64,000 nt of DNA. Origin: Anoplopoma fimbria. Taxonomy: Eukaryota; Chordata; Actinopteri; Perciformes; Anoplopomatidae. Location: assembly GCF_027596085.1 (NCBI RefSeq), contig NC_072453.1, forward strand, positions 2,625,448 to 2,689,447, in the 5' to 3' direction. The translations under genes were made by a program, and so were the position numbers. The notes beneath the pieces are model-generated. The model was not told where the DNA came from and ran no database searches. It saw only the letters and a program-made list of their open reading frames with translations. Below are positions 33,401-46,100 of the stretch, in pieces (positions within the stretch are counted from its first letter, which is position 1; the number at the start of each line of letters is the position of its first letter).

Positions 33401-33613
33401 TGTACACAACCTGAACTGAGACTTTAGCACAGAGAAACGTTTTAACTTCAGCAGACAAATGAAAAAACAACCTTCAAACTCTGTACATAGTAGAGCTCCA
33501 GGTGATGTAACAAAGAGCAGAACATGTTTCTGAGTGGAGGGGGTCTTTACTTTACCCACAAACAATTATTATTTTTTGCTGCATCTAAACAAGAGACACT
33601 TGAAGTTTACATA
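30481..33613. other. Non-coding stretch with one decayed repeat
   Basis: A decayed copy of a common fish repeat (GTGGTGGAAGTATTCTGATC, CTCTAC..TAAGTTAAAGTACT) lies at ~31840-31925. No exon or RNA gene is supported in the rest. Confidence 0.45.
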
Positions 33614-33847
33614 CAGTACCAGTCAAAAGTTTGGACACACCTTCTCATTAAATGGTTTTTCTTTATTTTTTTTAATTTATTTTTTGTACATGGTAGATTA
33701 ATATTGAAGACATCCAAACTATGAAGGAACACATATGGAATTATGTGGTAAACAAACAAATGCTCAACGAATCAGAATATGTTTTATATTTTACATTCTT
33801 CAAAGTAGTTGAATGAGAAGCTGTGTCCAAACTTTTGACTGGTACTG
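33614..33847. mobile_element. Tc1/mariner-type MITE (234 bp)
   Basis: It begins CAGTACCAGTCAAAAGTTTG and ends CAAACTTTTGACTGGTACTG, giving ~36-bp terminal inverted repeats with one mismatch region. It is flanked by TA on both sides (33612-33613 and 33848-33849), the expected Tc1/mariner target duplication. The interior is AT-rich with no transposase. Confidence 0.92.
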
Positions 33848-34361
33848 TATATTGGAGACAGTCTCAACGGTTTGCATGCCTCTCTTTATGAGGGGGTTGT
33901 ATTAGATATTATGAGGTCATATTTATTGGGATTAAAATGTACCATGTATTTACATTGTTATCTAGTGTCATATTATTGAAAAAAATAATGTAAAAGCTTC
34001 TTTTTTGCAAGACGTTTGTGATTAATCCAGTTTTAGACAACTTCACATTTTGACCTGCATGATAATGTTATAAGCAAAATATTGTACCAATCCGTTCAGT
34101 ACATGTTGGGATATCTTCGTGCTGCTAGAGTGGCTGAAAACATTGTGTACTGAAATTCTCATTTTGGATCTACTAGTCCCCACTGATTAAAGCTTCACCA
34201 TTTTTCCAATTTTCTGCTGCTTGGCATGAGGCCGCTGCTTAATTTTGCAAAAAAACAACAACAAACATCTGCAATGTTCTTAATCTGGTATTATCATTTT
34301 TTTTTAAAGCTGTATTTCTAGTTTCTCTTCCTGCAGCGGGTCATGATGTTCCCTTGCTTAC

Positions 34362-34476
34362 CTGTATGACATTTGTTTGTGCCATACTGTGTTGACATGG
34401 TGTGGTCCTCCTCCTCCTCCTCTTCCTCCTCCTCCCATTCCCCTTCACTTTCTTCTTGCCTGTTATAGAACGTCAT
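34362..34476 (-). CDS. Candidate coding exon (acidic, Glu-rich)
   Basis: On the minus strand an ATG at 34476 (context CCGCCATGA, preceded by an in-frame stop) opens 38 codons: MTFYNRQEESEGEWEE, a Glu run, then DHTMSTQYGTNKCHT, ending at a strong donor (CATACAG then GTAAGC). An alternative reading uses the acceptor TATAACAG at 34460 and a basic frame. The Glu run comes from a GAG/GAA-type trinucleotide tract, so chance is possible. No family recognised. Confidence 0.25.
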
Positions 34477-35768
34477 GGCGGATTAGGTATTGACTGATAA
34501 AGAGAGGCTCTCAGGTTAAAATGTTCCTGCACTTGTACAGTGTTCTACATGAGTTAAAAAAAAACATTCCCTTTTTTTTTTTCTCCAAATGTTCCCCACC
34601 CACACTGTTACACATCATGCCCTTAGGTTAGTTCGGCCTGGCCTCACAGTCTCCATTCTCCCTCCCACCTCCTTGTACAATGAAGTTTCAGGTATCATAA
34701 ACATTTCTGCAGGCAGACATGTTCTTAAAAAGGTGAAGACTGAACAGTTTATTACAGGGCACATCCATTTCATCTGACACTTCATTCCTTTGCAGCAGCC
34801 GTTGAGATGTATACTTTGTTTTATTCCACAGGTGAAAACTATCAAATCAATGAAGATATATACAAAAAAGCTGCTACTAAGACTAGTGTATAGAATCAAA
34901 GGGGATCTTCTGGCAGAAATCGATTACAATATTGTATGTACTCAGTTGATGCAATATGCAAACTAAATCCTACAAACTGGGCCTTTAAATAAGCAGAAAA
35001 AAGCCTTCAATGCGTCATGGTTCACACTCTGCATCATGTAACAGCATAACAAAAAGAAAACACCAACCCTGAATTTCTGTGAAGCCTGGCTTTCACTGGT
35101 GTAGACAGGTACAGGTACGATTTCAAGGGTTTGTACACATTTTTTTCTTTCTCTTTAGGTGTGATTAATCTTAATCTCAACTCTTATTTTGCTTGTCCAT
35201 TTAAATTACTTCTAAGACATTCACAGACCTAATACATATGGAATATACAAATGGAAATCTCCACATGGATGATTTTGTTAGTTTATAAACATTTGACGTG
35301 TACAATTGTATTAATCAATGACGCAACAGCTACCATTAAGAGAAGGGGTAGTAAAAAGTGACATAAATAAAGTGTTTTGTTTTTTGTGCATGGACAATGT
35401 CAAATTTTGTTAATCCATCTGCAGTGTAAAACATCAAGATAAGAAGTTTAATGATTGCGGGGAAAACAGTTTTTTTGTTTGTCATTTTTGCTGATATTGT
35501 CTTTTGGGTGACATGCTGTCTTCAGGTGTTCTAGTCACTTGCATTGGTTTTAAATAACAAAACATGTGTGGTAATTAAAGTTTTCTCATCCAGTGTACTG
35601 CTAATCCATGAAGTAATGTTTAATGCAGTGTTGAAGAGTCAGTCACATAAAAGCTACCTAAGATTTAAAAGGTCAACAGAAAGCTGGATGTAGGCCCAAA
35701 CTACGTAAAACTGTAAATAAAGAAAAGAGAATACACATTTAATCGTCCTTTATGTTTAATATACCCAC

Positions 35769-35932
35769 CAGTATTCGAGGCATAAGATTCTGGTCCCAGT
35801 GCTGATGGTAAGACTTGCTGACCGACAGAAGTCACTCTTTTGGTCTCTGCTGATCCGGAGTCAGTGCTGTCGGTGTTCTGGTATGGCCAACCCGGAGCCT
35901 TCAAAGAGTTCCAGGTTAAGACTACTCCGGAC
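35769..35932 (-). CDS. Candidate internal coding exon of an unidentified gene
   Basis: 164 bases on the minus strand between an acceptor (TATGGTTTCAG) and a donor (ACTG then GTGGGT). One frame is open throughout and protein-like: SGVVLTWNSLKAPGWPYQ, NTDSTDSGSAETKRVTSVG, then LPSALGPESY; the other two frames are closed. It lies 1.5 kb downstream of the rab26 stop on the same strand, so it may be a downstream gene or an alternative 3' exon. No family recognised. Confidence 0.35.
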
Positions 35933-36208
35933 CTGAAACCATAAGGGGGTATCAGAACTTGGACAAAAAAGAAAAGGTGAGGGGAGCAAAACTGGTCATT
36001 TATTGAGAGTTTGTATAGCTGTAAAAGCAACAGAAACAGGCTGAATTTCCCAAGACACTGGAAGGAGATGCAATACATCAAAGATCACTGTGTTGCACAA
36101 ATCCAGTAAGCCACTTTCCATGTTGTAATAGCACAACTCTACCACACGGTGGCGGTGTAGATCCATGTGTGCGCTGGCAAGAACAACTCAATCACTGTTG
36201 ATTGATTC

Positions 36209-36214
36209 TTTATT
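36209..36214 (-). terminator. rab26: Possible rab26 poly(A) signal
   Basis: AATAAA on the minus strand, 1.26 kb past the rab26 stop codon. It is a plausible end of the 3' UTR, but other AT-rich hexamers exist nearby. Confidence 0.3.
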
Positions 36215-37476
36215 TGTGAACACTGGAGATTAATACAATACAAATCATTTCAGTGAAGATACAGCATACAGATTACAGGTTAACACTAAATCAATGACTA
36301 CTGAAAATCTGGATATAAAGATTCAGTGTAACCATTTACTGAAAGCTAATTTAATTGTATTAATAGTATTTCATGAAAAACTAAAATTTCAGGAAAAATG
36401 TCAGCAAAATCCATCTGTTACACAGCAGAAGGCAGAATGAAACCATATTTGATAAAAAAAAAACATGATAGAAATGCCTCTGGAATGCCATAGTTCAGCA
36501 AAGAGCCAATAACAACTGGTACATATCTACGCAACAACAGGTAAGCTAATACAAAACCCCAGGAGGTAAAACAAAGTGAGAAATAGGTTCAGTCAACCTT
36601 CCCCTTGGTTCCACAAATTCTTAAGACTTCTACGAGATTCACTCTTTTACATTTTGTGATGTGATTTTGTAATGGCAATTTAATGGGCTGATAACTTTCA
36701 AAAAGGGCAAATTGAAACGAGTGAATCTGTAAACCTCAGAGTGAAGTCTGTCTCTTTGCTGATAATATTGTTTTTTGTATATTATATATATCGTCTAAAA
36801 TTACTGAGGGAGGTTCTTAATGTTAAAATGCTCCACATAAAAGTTTAAAATTCGGGTAGAACAATCTGCATATAAAAGGTAAAGAGCTAAAAATTAATTC
36901 TACAGGTGAGTATAATGATAGTTATGATCACAAGTATTAAAAACAGTTATCATGTGATATCCTGTACATAAACAGCACACAGTGCCATTTGGCAGCTTAC
37001 ATTAGGTGCAATAGTGTATCTGTACAAATATGTTCAAGAGATCTATTCATTTCTATTTACTTTAAGATTGATTTCATATTCAACATATTTGTGTCTCTAT
37101 TCTTCTGTTTCAACAAGACAGGCATTTACAAACTACAAAGCTTCAGGGCACAAAATTAAAATTACATTTAAAATATGTACATCACACTCATGGAAAAATG
37201 GATTGACTCAAAAACATAGCCTTATGTGTGTGTCTGTGTGTGTACATGCATGTGTATGTGCAAGCATGTATAGGAGTTATATTACATTCACAGTTGCAGA
37301 GGATAGGTGGGTTGGGAGAGAGAGCATACTGGCTGTATCACCACTGATAGAAATGTTACAAACACTGAGAATTGCATGATAATTCCCGGACACACCAGAT
37401 TAATTACTACTCTAATAGAATGTATCTTTTCTCTCTCTCTCACACACACACACGCAAATAGGCATAAGAATATGGT

Positions 37477-37579
37477 CTACGAGTGGCAGCATCCGGCAGT
37501 CCTCATTTCTTTGTCCACGTACTGCTGCAGCTGAAACTTTGGCTCATCGGGCTCCTTCATGGTCCTGTGCTTCAGTTCT
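37477..37579 (-). CDS. rab26: rab26 last coding exon
   Basis: 103 bases. Acceptor CTCTCAG; it completes a Lys codon, then ELKHRTMKEPDEPKF to GCCHS and TAG. It encodes the hypervariable tail with the double-Cys prenylation site that anchors the protein to vesicles. Confidence 0.93.
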
Positions 37580-40500
37580 CTGAGAGGGAGACAGTGTGAA
37601 CATAAGGCTGTGTTAACTCTGCTACAGATAGGTTGCGACAGAGCAGAGCTGTTTTCAAATTGCACGTGGTTTTCTGCGTTATAAAAATATCGCAGACATT
37701 TTTACCATTGGGAGAAGGTTTTGTGGCAGTCAAATACTTCGAAAGAGATGCACCGTTGCATCTTTAGATATAGATACTAAATAGAGGGCACGTTACAGCA
37801 GAATATTATTCAAAGTATATTATTAGGTTTTAGCTTATTTAATGTAAAATTCAACAGTTTTCCATTAATTTGGAATTAAACTTGAAGCTCTTTGAAACTT
37901 GATACTTATACTGACATAATGCGGCTTTTTGTTTTCCAGCATGGCCTGACACGACCATCTGACTTTAGAGTTGGATGCTTTTAGCAGAAGGATATATGTC
38001 TGTATTATGTTACTGTCTTTGACATCAGCTTAAAAATCAATAATTGTTAATTGCTTTTCTGTTGTTGTTGTTTTTTTGTTTAATCATCTTTATTTTCTGG
38101 TTCAACCATTTGGGTTCGTGTTTCCTGACAGACGGTACTAGAATAACCGCCTCCCGGTTGTATGCTACCATCAACCAGTCCAGAAGCAGTTTACAATAGT
38201 GTCTGTACAAAATTTCCTTTAGTCATCATTTTATCCTATTAAACATTTGTATTTCACATAATTAGCAGAAGAATTCTTGAGTTATGGCCAAAAACATGTT
38301 TTGTAAGGTCACGATGACCTTTGACCACCAAAGTTTAATCGACTCATCCTTGTGGATTCTAGTGCCAGATTGAATGAAATTCTCTCAAGGCGTTCCCTAA
38401 GATATCACGTTCATGATAATGGGACAGACTGGAGGTCACAGTGACCTTGACCTTTGATCTTAAGTGTTACTGAGATATTGCGTCCACATACGTACAGTAA
38501 AGAGAGTCATCCAAAAATACATTTTAGATATTTTTTCCACAATTAGTGGACATCTTTGGAAATACAGTTATTGTCCAAAGTAAGGTGATAAGCTCTTTAT
38601 GACTCTCATATCAGTCTATTAGATATGAAGCAATCACCAGAACTTGTGGAACTTTTCCTTCAAATCTACATCTGGGAAAACTGTCTTAATTAGCTCATTA
38701 GAGCTAACAGAATGGTGACTTAATGACCTCTGTAAAAAACATGAATTGAGAAACTTGGATTATCATCACTGTGAAAAAAAAAAAATCCAAGCAACGTTTA
38801 ACAAGTGAGGAAGAAATAAATATCTTTACATTGACCCAATGAAGCACATAAATAGATGCATGATGCTAACATCACAGTAGTCATATAATAATATTTAATA
38901 GTGTGACAACGGACCATTTGTTGTTGACAAGCACTATTACCACAGTTTCCAGGTGACTCATTTATTTTACCCGTTTTTAGAGGCTTTTACTTTAAGCACT
39001 TGTGTGTGTTTTATGCAAATGAATCACTCACAAAGTGAAATGGACTAAAGCACGATGGGGTAGAGGAGTGAGAGACGAGAGGGGATGGAGAAATTTGAAA
39101 AGAGAGCAGGACAAAAAGAGAAGGATGTAAAAACTGAAAAGGTGTTTACGTGAGCTAGAGGAAAGCAACCAGAACAGAGCCGGTCTCATTTTCTGTCTCT
39201 GCATGGTGTGGCATGCCAGACTGTCATGCTATTCTTGGCAACACCCCACAATGCCAGCATGTTGCCATAACGAGGCTATAAATGTAAAACAACTCCCACA
39301 CAAACTGTCCGACACTACACATTTAAGTGAGACACAGAGTTAAAATAGCATCCTCATTATTGAGAAATATGAGATGGGAAGAATGGAAGAAACTATTGGA
39401 TGTCTTGCTGGTAATATAAACTTTTGGTTTGGAAAGTAATCTCATTAAAACAGCTGGATTTATCATTTCTGTCCCTCTCTATTTGAACGTTTAAGATACC
39501 ATGGCTGTAGGCAAGGAATTCAAATTTCGTCCTGTCCTCGATCATTACCAGACTGGTCTTGTTCATATGTGGTCGGTATTGGCAAAGGCCTCCATCTGCA
39601 CCTGTCCCCCATTAGCATTGCAGAGTTTGAATATTAAACACCTCAAATAGCTTCACACAAAAATGTGTCGCCTGTTTAGACATCTCTGAGTTAGAGCAAC
39701 ACTGCAGCAGAAGTTCAGCTGATCAGACAACCAATATGGCCTCATCTGCACACTCTACAGAGTCATTCTTCTATACTCTGTGGTGGAGTTCATCTGCTTT
39801 AGCATTGATGCTGCATTTCGATATGTTCCACTAGATATATAGTTAAAAACAGAGGGTATTGTCCTTTCTTTTACCATATAAGGCATTATATTAGGCTGAT
39901 GTTCTCACTGACAGAAGCTCTAACAGGTAACAGGTTTAATGCACAAGGGGTTTGGTGTCTTGTTTAGTATATTTCCGCTCGTCACATGCAAACACTAACT
40001 TTTGAAAATAAACTTCTGTATTCAGAGGAAATAACTTGGTAAAGTTAAGGGAACAAAACTACTAGGTTAGCTTTAGAAAATGATCGTGTTTGGGTTAAGA
40101 TAAGTAAGTTTGTTATGCAGTAGGCTACGTTAGGTTTGAGCTTTACGTTAGTTGTTTTACGTAATTTAAAATAAGCCAAGGTTGCCTTTTGGTTCCACAC
40201 AGGACTCGAACAGGGTCTCCTGAGTGAAAGTCCTGTCTTTACTATCGTTCTTTATGTCACGTCACCTGAGTTCCTCCTTTACTCCCACCATAACTACGGC
40301 CACATAAAGCGTCATAGTTTGACACGTAGAGTCGCTGACCAAGCTGCCAATAACGAGTGGGCAGTGAGAACGGGCTGACATGCCATACATGCTGTTCATA
40401 CTGCCGCTTTGGATTATTGGAAGTTCATCATTATTATTAAAAGGTACTTTTTCATGTCTAGAACAGCAATTAATTCTAATATCTGTTTAATATCAGTATT

Positions 40501-41438
40501 CAGGAAAAAAAGGACAGCAGGTCAACAAAAATGCCAAATTCTTTATTCACCACATATAAAGACTTCTTATGAGTTTCCCTTCTCATTTTTAAACTAAGAC
40601 AATATAACTTTTCTTGAACAGCAGCCACAGGTGACAATTGATCCTCGCTAAGCCCCACATCCTCAGTTACTGTTTATACGCCTCAAGTTTCCCCATTCTC
40701 AAAACGTCACGTTTTCCATTTAGTACGGCACAAGTGCAAAATGATATCAATGGTTTCCACTCGAAAATACATTTTTTATAAAGATGGATTTTGGATTTCA
40801 CACCGAATTAAACAAAAGCAGGATTCTCACGTGTAACAGATGGATTTTGTCAGCTGAAATGTCCACTGCAGCTTTAGCTTACTACCGTGAGATAATAGCA
40901 ACGGTGACAGTAAAGGCAGGAAACAGATGTCTGTTTGGTTAGCTACAGTGTGATAACTTTGTGTTTTTACTTTTGTGATAAAAGCATTGGAATGTTTATC
41001 TGTGACGTGCTAAAAGTAAAGAATTGTCATACTGACTCATGTTTGCTTAAACTGGTTTTACATTAGCCACCATGAGGTACTGGTCAGACCAGATCATGTA
41101 AAGATATAGCCCCTGAGTGTATTGAACTGAGGAGGTGTGTGTTTTAATGCTTTAACATTTATAGGCGCGTTTCCTACTGTTCACGATCAAGGTCTTGCAA
41201 CACCGGAGCTATTAAACCACAGGGGCAAGTACTTTCCAGTTTTCATAACTTGGAGCTTTTGTGAGTTTTGTGTGCTCTGCCATTGTGTGTTCCTTCATGC
41301 TGTGGTGTTTTGTGTTTGTGTGTGACTCACTTGGCCACTGCAGTGAAGGCCAGCTCCACATTCAGTCCAGATTTAGCACTCGTCTCCATGAAGGGCACTC
41401 CAAACTCCTGGACAGAGAAACACAGGAATATCTGTTAT

Positions 41439-41521
<83 letters not shown>

Positions 41522-41785
41522 AGAGAGAGAGTTTGTGATGTGGACTTGGCACTCTTGTGTGTCTGATGCTGAAAGAAAAATTATGTTTAAGATACATTTT
41601 AAGTTTTAAAGTAACACGAGAGGTTGCTGATCAATACCAATAATTCAACATTCCTTTTGATGGGTGCTGAGATTTCTGGCTTTTAGAAACTCATCTTCTC
41701 CTCTGTTTGATGTAAAAGAAAGAAAATGAACACAGTATGTAGTCGATAACATACGCTCCCAGGTATAGTAATGTAATTCTGTCCG

Positions 41786-41829
<44 letters not shown>

Positions 41830-43112
41830 CATGTCAATATTCCCGCTGTGTGTGTGTCTCCACCTTGACAGCTGCAGTGCATCTGCCACGCTTTTCCCAC
41901 GTCTCTTCATATTTACTCTAACACTCCTCTCAGAGCTTATCTGAGCGAAACGGTGTGGAAAATTAAGTTAGCAAGCCCCCGTCATTTATTCCAAACAATA
42001 ACAACATTATGTTTCTCCATGAATACGTAATTACACACACTCATCAAGACGCAGCAGCTACATGGCGGGAGTTTTTGAGTCCACGTGGGCAGAGCACAGC
42101 GTGTCTTTTATCCTTGTTACATGTGTCAAATTGAATGTGAATGTGTGTGTTTGTGTGTGTGTGTGTGTGTACTAGGACTCTTACCTTTGCCAGTTTCTCT
42201 CCGTCCTCTCGCTTCACCATCCTGTCATGCGTGGAGTCAACCTTGAAAACATTGGACACATACTGTCAAGCTAAAAATCAGTCAGTCACATTCAGAGTTC
42301 TGACACACAGTGTTTGGAGAGCAGTTTACGATGGAATTCACAGCAGTTTGTTGTCCATGTTTGACTAATATACATGTATATCATCACTTTGTGTTATTTG
42401 CAATTTTTGGTTTTGAATTTCAACACCATCACTACTGAAAAAACTATATCTGAAACTTTATCACCTTACAAAACTGCTATGACGAAAGTGCATTAGCTAG
42501 CTTATAAGTTAAGCACTCCACAGAACTAGTTACAATAACATTGTGCCATTTGGCACTGCTGGTTGCGTATACTGAATTCATCAGAGCTTATGCACTGAAG
42601 AAAGCTGCCTGCTAAGGTCAGACCCAAGGTTGACGTTAGAGGGAATGAAACCAGCACAGTCAAAAACTAAAAGCTAAAGATTCTAAGCTCCATAGAGCAG
42701 AGTGGAAGCGTAGAGCTTGGTGATAAATCTCTTTGGTTGGGATCTGTTCACATTACATATAGCCATTTCATATATTGTTAACATAACTTGTGAAATATTC
42801 ATGAGTTAAGCTTTGATAATTTGATCTTACTGTACCTTCTCCAACATTATGGACTATCTGTTGAAATGAGCAGTAACAACTCCAAATACACATTTTGTGA
42901 TACATATAAAGTACATCTCTTTCCCTCCTTCCAGATGCATCCATAAATCCACTTCGGCTCTCGCCATAGCTCCCTCCATTAACCCTCCCTCCCTCTATGA
43001 GTCCATCTGTCCATCCATTTTCCCAGTGTTGGCAACAAGGTCTCACCTTGTTGCCCAGCAGCATGACGACCACGTCCTGCTGAGCATACTCATGGATCTC
43101 TGTCAGCCATGC
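37477..43112 (-). CDS. rab26: Rab26-type small GTPase, 3' half (four coding exons)
   Basis: Rab26 is a membrane-anchored Rab GTPase linked to secretory granules, synaptic vesicles and their autophagy. Four minus-strand exons (43112-43047, 42241-42185, 41407-41331, 37579-37477) have canonical AG/GT borders and join in phase to give 99 C-terminal residues. The join holds AWLTEIHEYAQQDVVVMLLG, then the G4 motif NKVD (split between the first two exons), REDGEKLAKEFGVPFM, the G5 motif ETSAK, and a C-terminal hypervariable part ending GCCHS, a CCXX prenylation site. The EPDEPKFQLQQYV tail favours Rab26 over its sister Rab37. Exons for the P-loop, switch I/II and the LLLYDVTNKASFDN segment were not found up to 64000, so the 5' part is beyond the window or separated by a very large intron. 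No disabling change is visible. Confidence 0.93.
38265..38490. repeat. Dispersed teleost repeat, copy 1
   Basis: GTCACGATGACCTTTGACCA, AATCGACTCATCCTTG, CTCAAGGCGTTCC, AAGATATCACGTTCATGA and GTCACAGTGACCTTGACC words in the order typical of a very common fish repeat. A weaker copy is at 58190-58370. Located in the large rab26 intron before the last exon. Confidence 0.6.
40015..40440. repeat. Dispersed teleost repeat
   Basis: It contains ACTAGGTTAGCTTTAG, GTGTTTGGGTTAAGATAAG, CAGGACTCGAACAGGGTCTC, CTGAGTGAAAGTCCTG and a distal CCGCTTTGGATTATTGGAAG block. Related pieces occur at ~1425-1445 and 51175-51300. The GACTCGAAC word is B-box-like, but no tRNA fold is present. Confidence 0.5.
41331..41407 (-). 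CDS. rab26: rab26 exon with G5 motif
   Basis: 77 bases: EFGVPFMETSAKSGLNVELA, then FTAVA and two bases of Lys. ETSAK is the guanine-base-contacting G5 loop. Acceptor CTGTCCAG and donor GTGAGT. A ~79-bp CA tract (minus sense) lies only 34 nt upstream of the acceptor. Confidence 0.95.
41442..41520. repeat. (TG)n microsatellite in rab26 intron
   Basis: About 39 TG units (CA in the rab26 transcript) followed by a short GA tract, ending 34 nt upstream of the 3' splice site of the G5 exon. Confidence 0.97.
41787..41826. repeat. (TG)n microsatellite in rab26 intron
   Basis: About 20 units, CA in the transcript; second tract in the same 777-nt intron. Confidence 0.95.
42139..42170. repeat. (TG)n microsatellite in rab26 intron
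   Basis: About 15 units with one interruption, CA in the transcript. It starts 14 nt downstream of the 5' splice site at 42184. Confidence 0.95.
42185..42241 (-). CDS. rab26: rab26 exon after the NK of G4
   Basis: 57 bases, phase 0 at both ends: VDSTHDRMVKREDGEKLAK. It supplies the Asp of the NKxD guanine-specificity motif. Acceptor TTTTCAAG and donor GTAAGA. Confidence 0.95.
43047..43112 (-). CDS. rab26: rab26 exon ending in GNK
   Basis: 66 bases, phase 0 at both ends: AWLTEIHEYAQQDVVVMLLG then NK. Acceptor CGTCTCCAG and donor GTGAGA. This is the most 5' rab26 exon found in the window. Confidence 0.95.
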
Positions 43113-46100
43113 CTGGAGACGGAAAGAGAGCACAGAGTGGTGAAGAGAACCAAAGCGGGAAGGGAGAAAAGAGGTGATAGGCATGATAGTAGGGTGGAAT
43201 TAGAGATAGATAGTGAGAGAGGAAATGGATGGAACCACAGAGAAGGAGAGAGGGAAAAAGAAAAAGATTTATTTTTCATTGGCCGCAGTCCATCTTGTCC
43301 TCCCTTATTCCCTTCAGATCCCCTCTTCATTGTTCTTCTCTCCTCCTGCATCTCTACCAATTCATCTTCTTCCAGTAACAGGGCAGAAGTGTCTTGGCTC
43401 TCTATTACCTGCCTTGGTTAAAAAGCACTTAATGTCTCTGCGGTCTTTGATGCTCTAATACTCTACTCACATGCACTTTCCTCAGAGATCTCAGTGTTTG
43501 GTTCACTTTGGGTAGCGCCCATGAATACAGAAGCTGGGACAAAGAGCGTTTCAATTCCACTTTAACACAACTGTTATGCAACTTAAATTTCAAAATACAG
43601 TGAGAGCAGCTAATAAAATGACTTACGCAAGATGATGAATGTAGCTAAAAAAGAGAGAGAGAGAGAAATGGTTGCAGTCCTTCCAAATCTAATTAGTATT
43701 GGACAAGTCAGTCTAAACTGTCAGCTGATATTTCATCTAATTTCATCAAATATTCCAATGCACTGATTCAAGTTAATACAATCATGAGGGGCTCTGTGTG
43801 TATGTGGGATCAACAGAAGTAGATGTGACATTTCTGGGAGGCCATGATTTATAATTATACATTATTTTGATTAAAAAAAACAACTGTATTTGTCTTAGTG
43901 AGGAAGACACCGTCCTTATTCTAACAATTCTGAATCAATTCTCATATTGATTCAGTAAGGGAAGTGAATTACATTTTTCCATACAGGATGATACTGTATT
44001 GTTTAGGCAGATGTAGCCTCCAGTTATTTTTTGTTATTCTGATCTCATTAAATCACAACTTTATTCTCGTGATATTACTTTTTTCCCTCAAAGTAATAAG
44101 ACTTCTCAGAGGACACTGATATGTGGGATATGTTTTGAACATGCGGAAAGTTTGGAACATGAGCAGAAACACAATCTTGCCGAAACAAATGAGCATTTAA
44201 AGTCATGGGGTTAAAATGAATGAAAGAATCATTTAGGTGAATAGGTGCCACATGAACCATTAAAGAGATCACTTCCCCCAAGCAAAAGGCACAAAAGAAA
44301 ACAGAGAGTAAATCATGTCTACATGTGTGTTGAGGGATAAAATGATATGAGAAAAGTTGATGTACAGGAGACATTTTTTTTTCCAAAGCAATAAAGAATG
44401 CCTGAGAGAGTTACTGCATTATATTCTATATATTTTTATATTTAGAATTTTCATCTGGCTCCTGGATCTGCGGACTTCAGCGGCCAATGATTAAAAACGT
44501 ATTTGTTATACGTTAAAAACAAAAGGAACATGGGAGAAAATATGTTTCCCTCAAATCGCTTTGACATTGCAATTTTGTGTTAAGGGAATTTTTAGGAGAC
44601 TGAGTGAAAATAGTTACGGCCATGATAACATTCGTACATTGTGCAGTATCAAATTACAGTATACAACTTAAAGTGTGAAAGCCTCTGCCATAGAACTCAA
44701 AAACTTTTCACTATAATCAGGCGAGAAATTTCATTCAAATTAACATTTGCTTAATGCAGTTAAGGGTTTCAAAAAGTGGAAGGGCAGGGAACATGTGAAA
44801 AAGAACCTTCTGGTTTCCACCAGAAACAGGACTTTGTCTTTATGTATAATTTAGATCCAATCACTCCAAGAATAGGAAACATGTATCTTATCATTGTGCC
44901 TGTGTCTCGTCATGATGACCACGAGTCAATATCAGAATAGGATTGATAACGCAGGCTGCAATAATTTGCATTAAAGCCGAGAAGTTTTTCATTATTCATA
45001 TTTCTAATAAACCCAGATGATTATGGAAATAATTTCAGTTACGGTAATTACAGTCCCTTAACATTCTCTGAGCAGATATTGTGTGTGTACTTTTGTCTGT
45101 GATTAAATCTAAATCCAATCTCGCTCTCAACCGTCATACGTGGAAAATCCTGAAAAGTTTTTTTGGGCCAGTAAAATGAATTTTCAGATAGTGAAGATAC
45201 TAAATAATGAGCCTCGAAGGATCACAAGATTTGTATTAACTTTCCAGCCTGACTTGTTTCTTTTTTCGTTCAAGGGATATCGAAACGGACATAGATTCCG
45301 CTACTAAGCCCGGATAAGAGTGAGGAGAAGAAGGAGGAAGGTGTAATGAAATGGAGACCTTATGCAACAGAAAGATTGTGTCAGAACACCTCTTATGTTT
45401 GAGGGAGGAGAACAGGAAGGTTATGCTGTTATGACAGAGGACAATGGATATTTCATCAGTATTATAATTGTATATAGGAAGCTAGAAAAAAAGACATCTT
45501 TCACCAAAACGTATGCAATTATTATTACATTTCAAATGTGCAACTTTTTGTCTAAGATTGTGGAAAGACAGTAAATCTTTTAAAGCAATTTCTAATACAG
45601 TGAACTGAATTGTAAAGATCCCAGCATGGGTTTTAACAGTGATGTGGTCTACAGAAGAAATGTAACCCTAAACTTATAATTGAGTGAGGGCCAGCTGGGC
45701 AGACGGCTGCTGTTAACACGTCAAGCATCAATAAGCACATATTGATCGCTTCTGACTGGCGGGGGGGTAGAGGTAAATATATTTCATTGCTATCGAGTGA
45801 AACAGCGAGTGAAAGGTCAGGCCTCTCTCACACTCACACACATACTGTACAGTACGCACTCATTTCCTCCTGCCTCCCTCCATCTCTCTCGGAGTATATC
45901 ATCAAGCGAATAATACTGGGATCAGCCGTAATCCCTCCTCTCGTCTGCAGGTTTACAGTACTCTGTGCTCCCTCCCCGGGGGTTTACATCACTTCATTAC
46001 ACAGAGATTAATGTACCGGAGAACCTCACCTCGAAGCCCTGACTCTCGACAACATGCGAACCTGCCAATTACTCACACGGGGCCTCGGAAGATCTCGGCG

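Noticed and set aside
40195..40225. tRNA gene suggested by GGACTCGAAC and by GGGATCGAACCCC at ~20398
   Set aside because: Only B-box-like words; no A box at the right distance and no cloverleaf.
42897..43421. 174-codon plus-strand frame
   Set aside because: Antisense to the rab26 exon at 43047-43112 and otherwise low-complexity intronic sequence.
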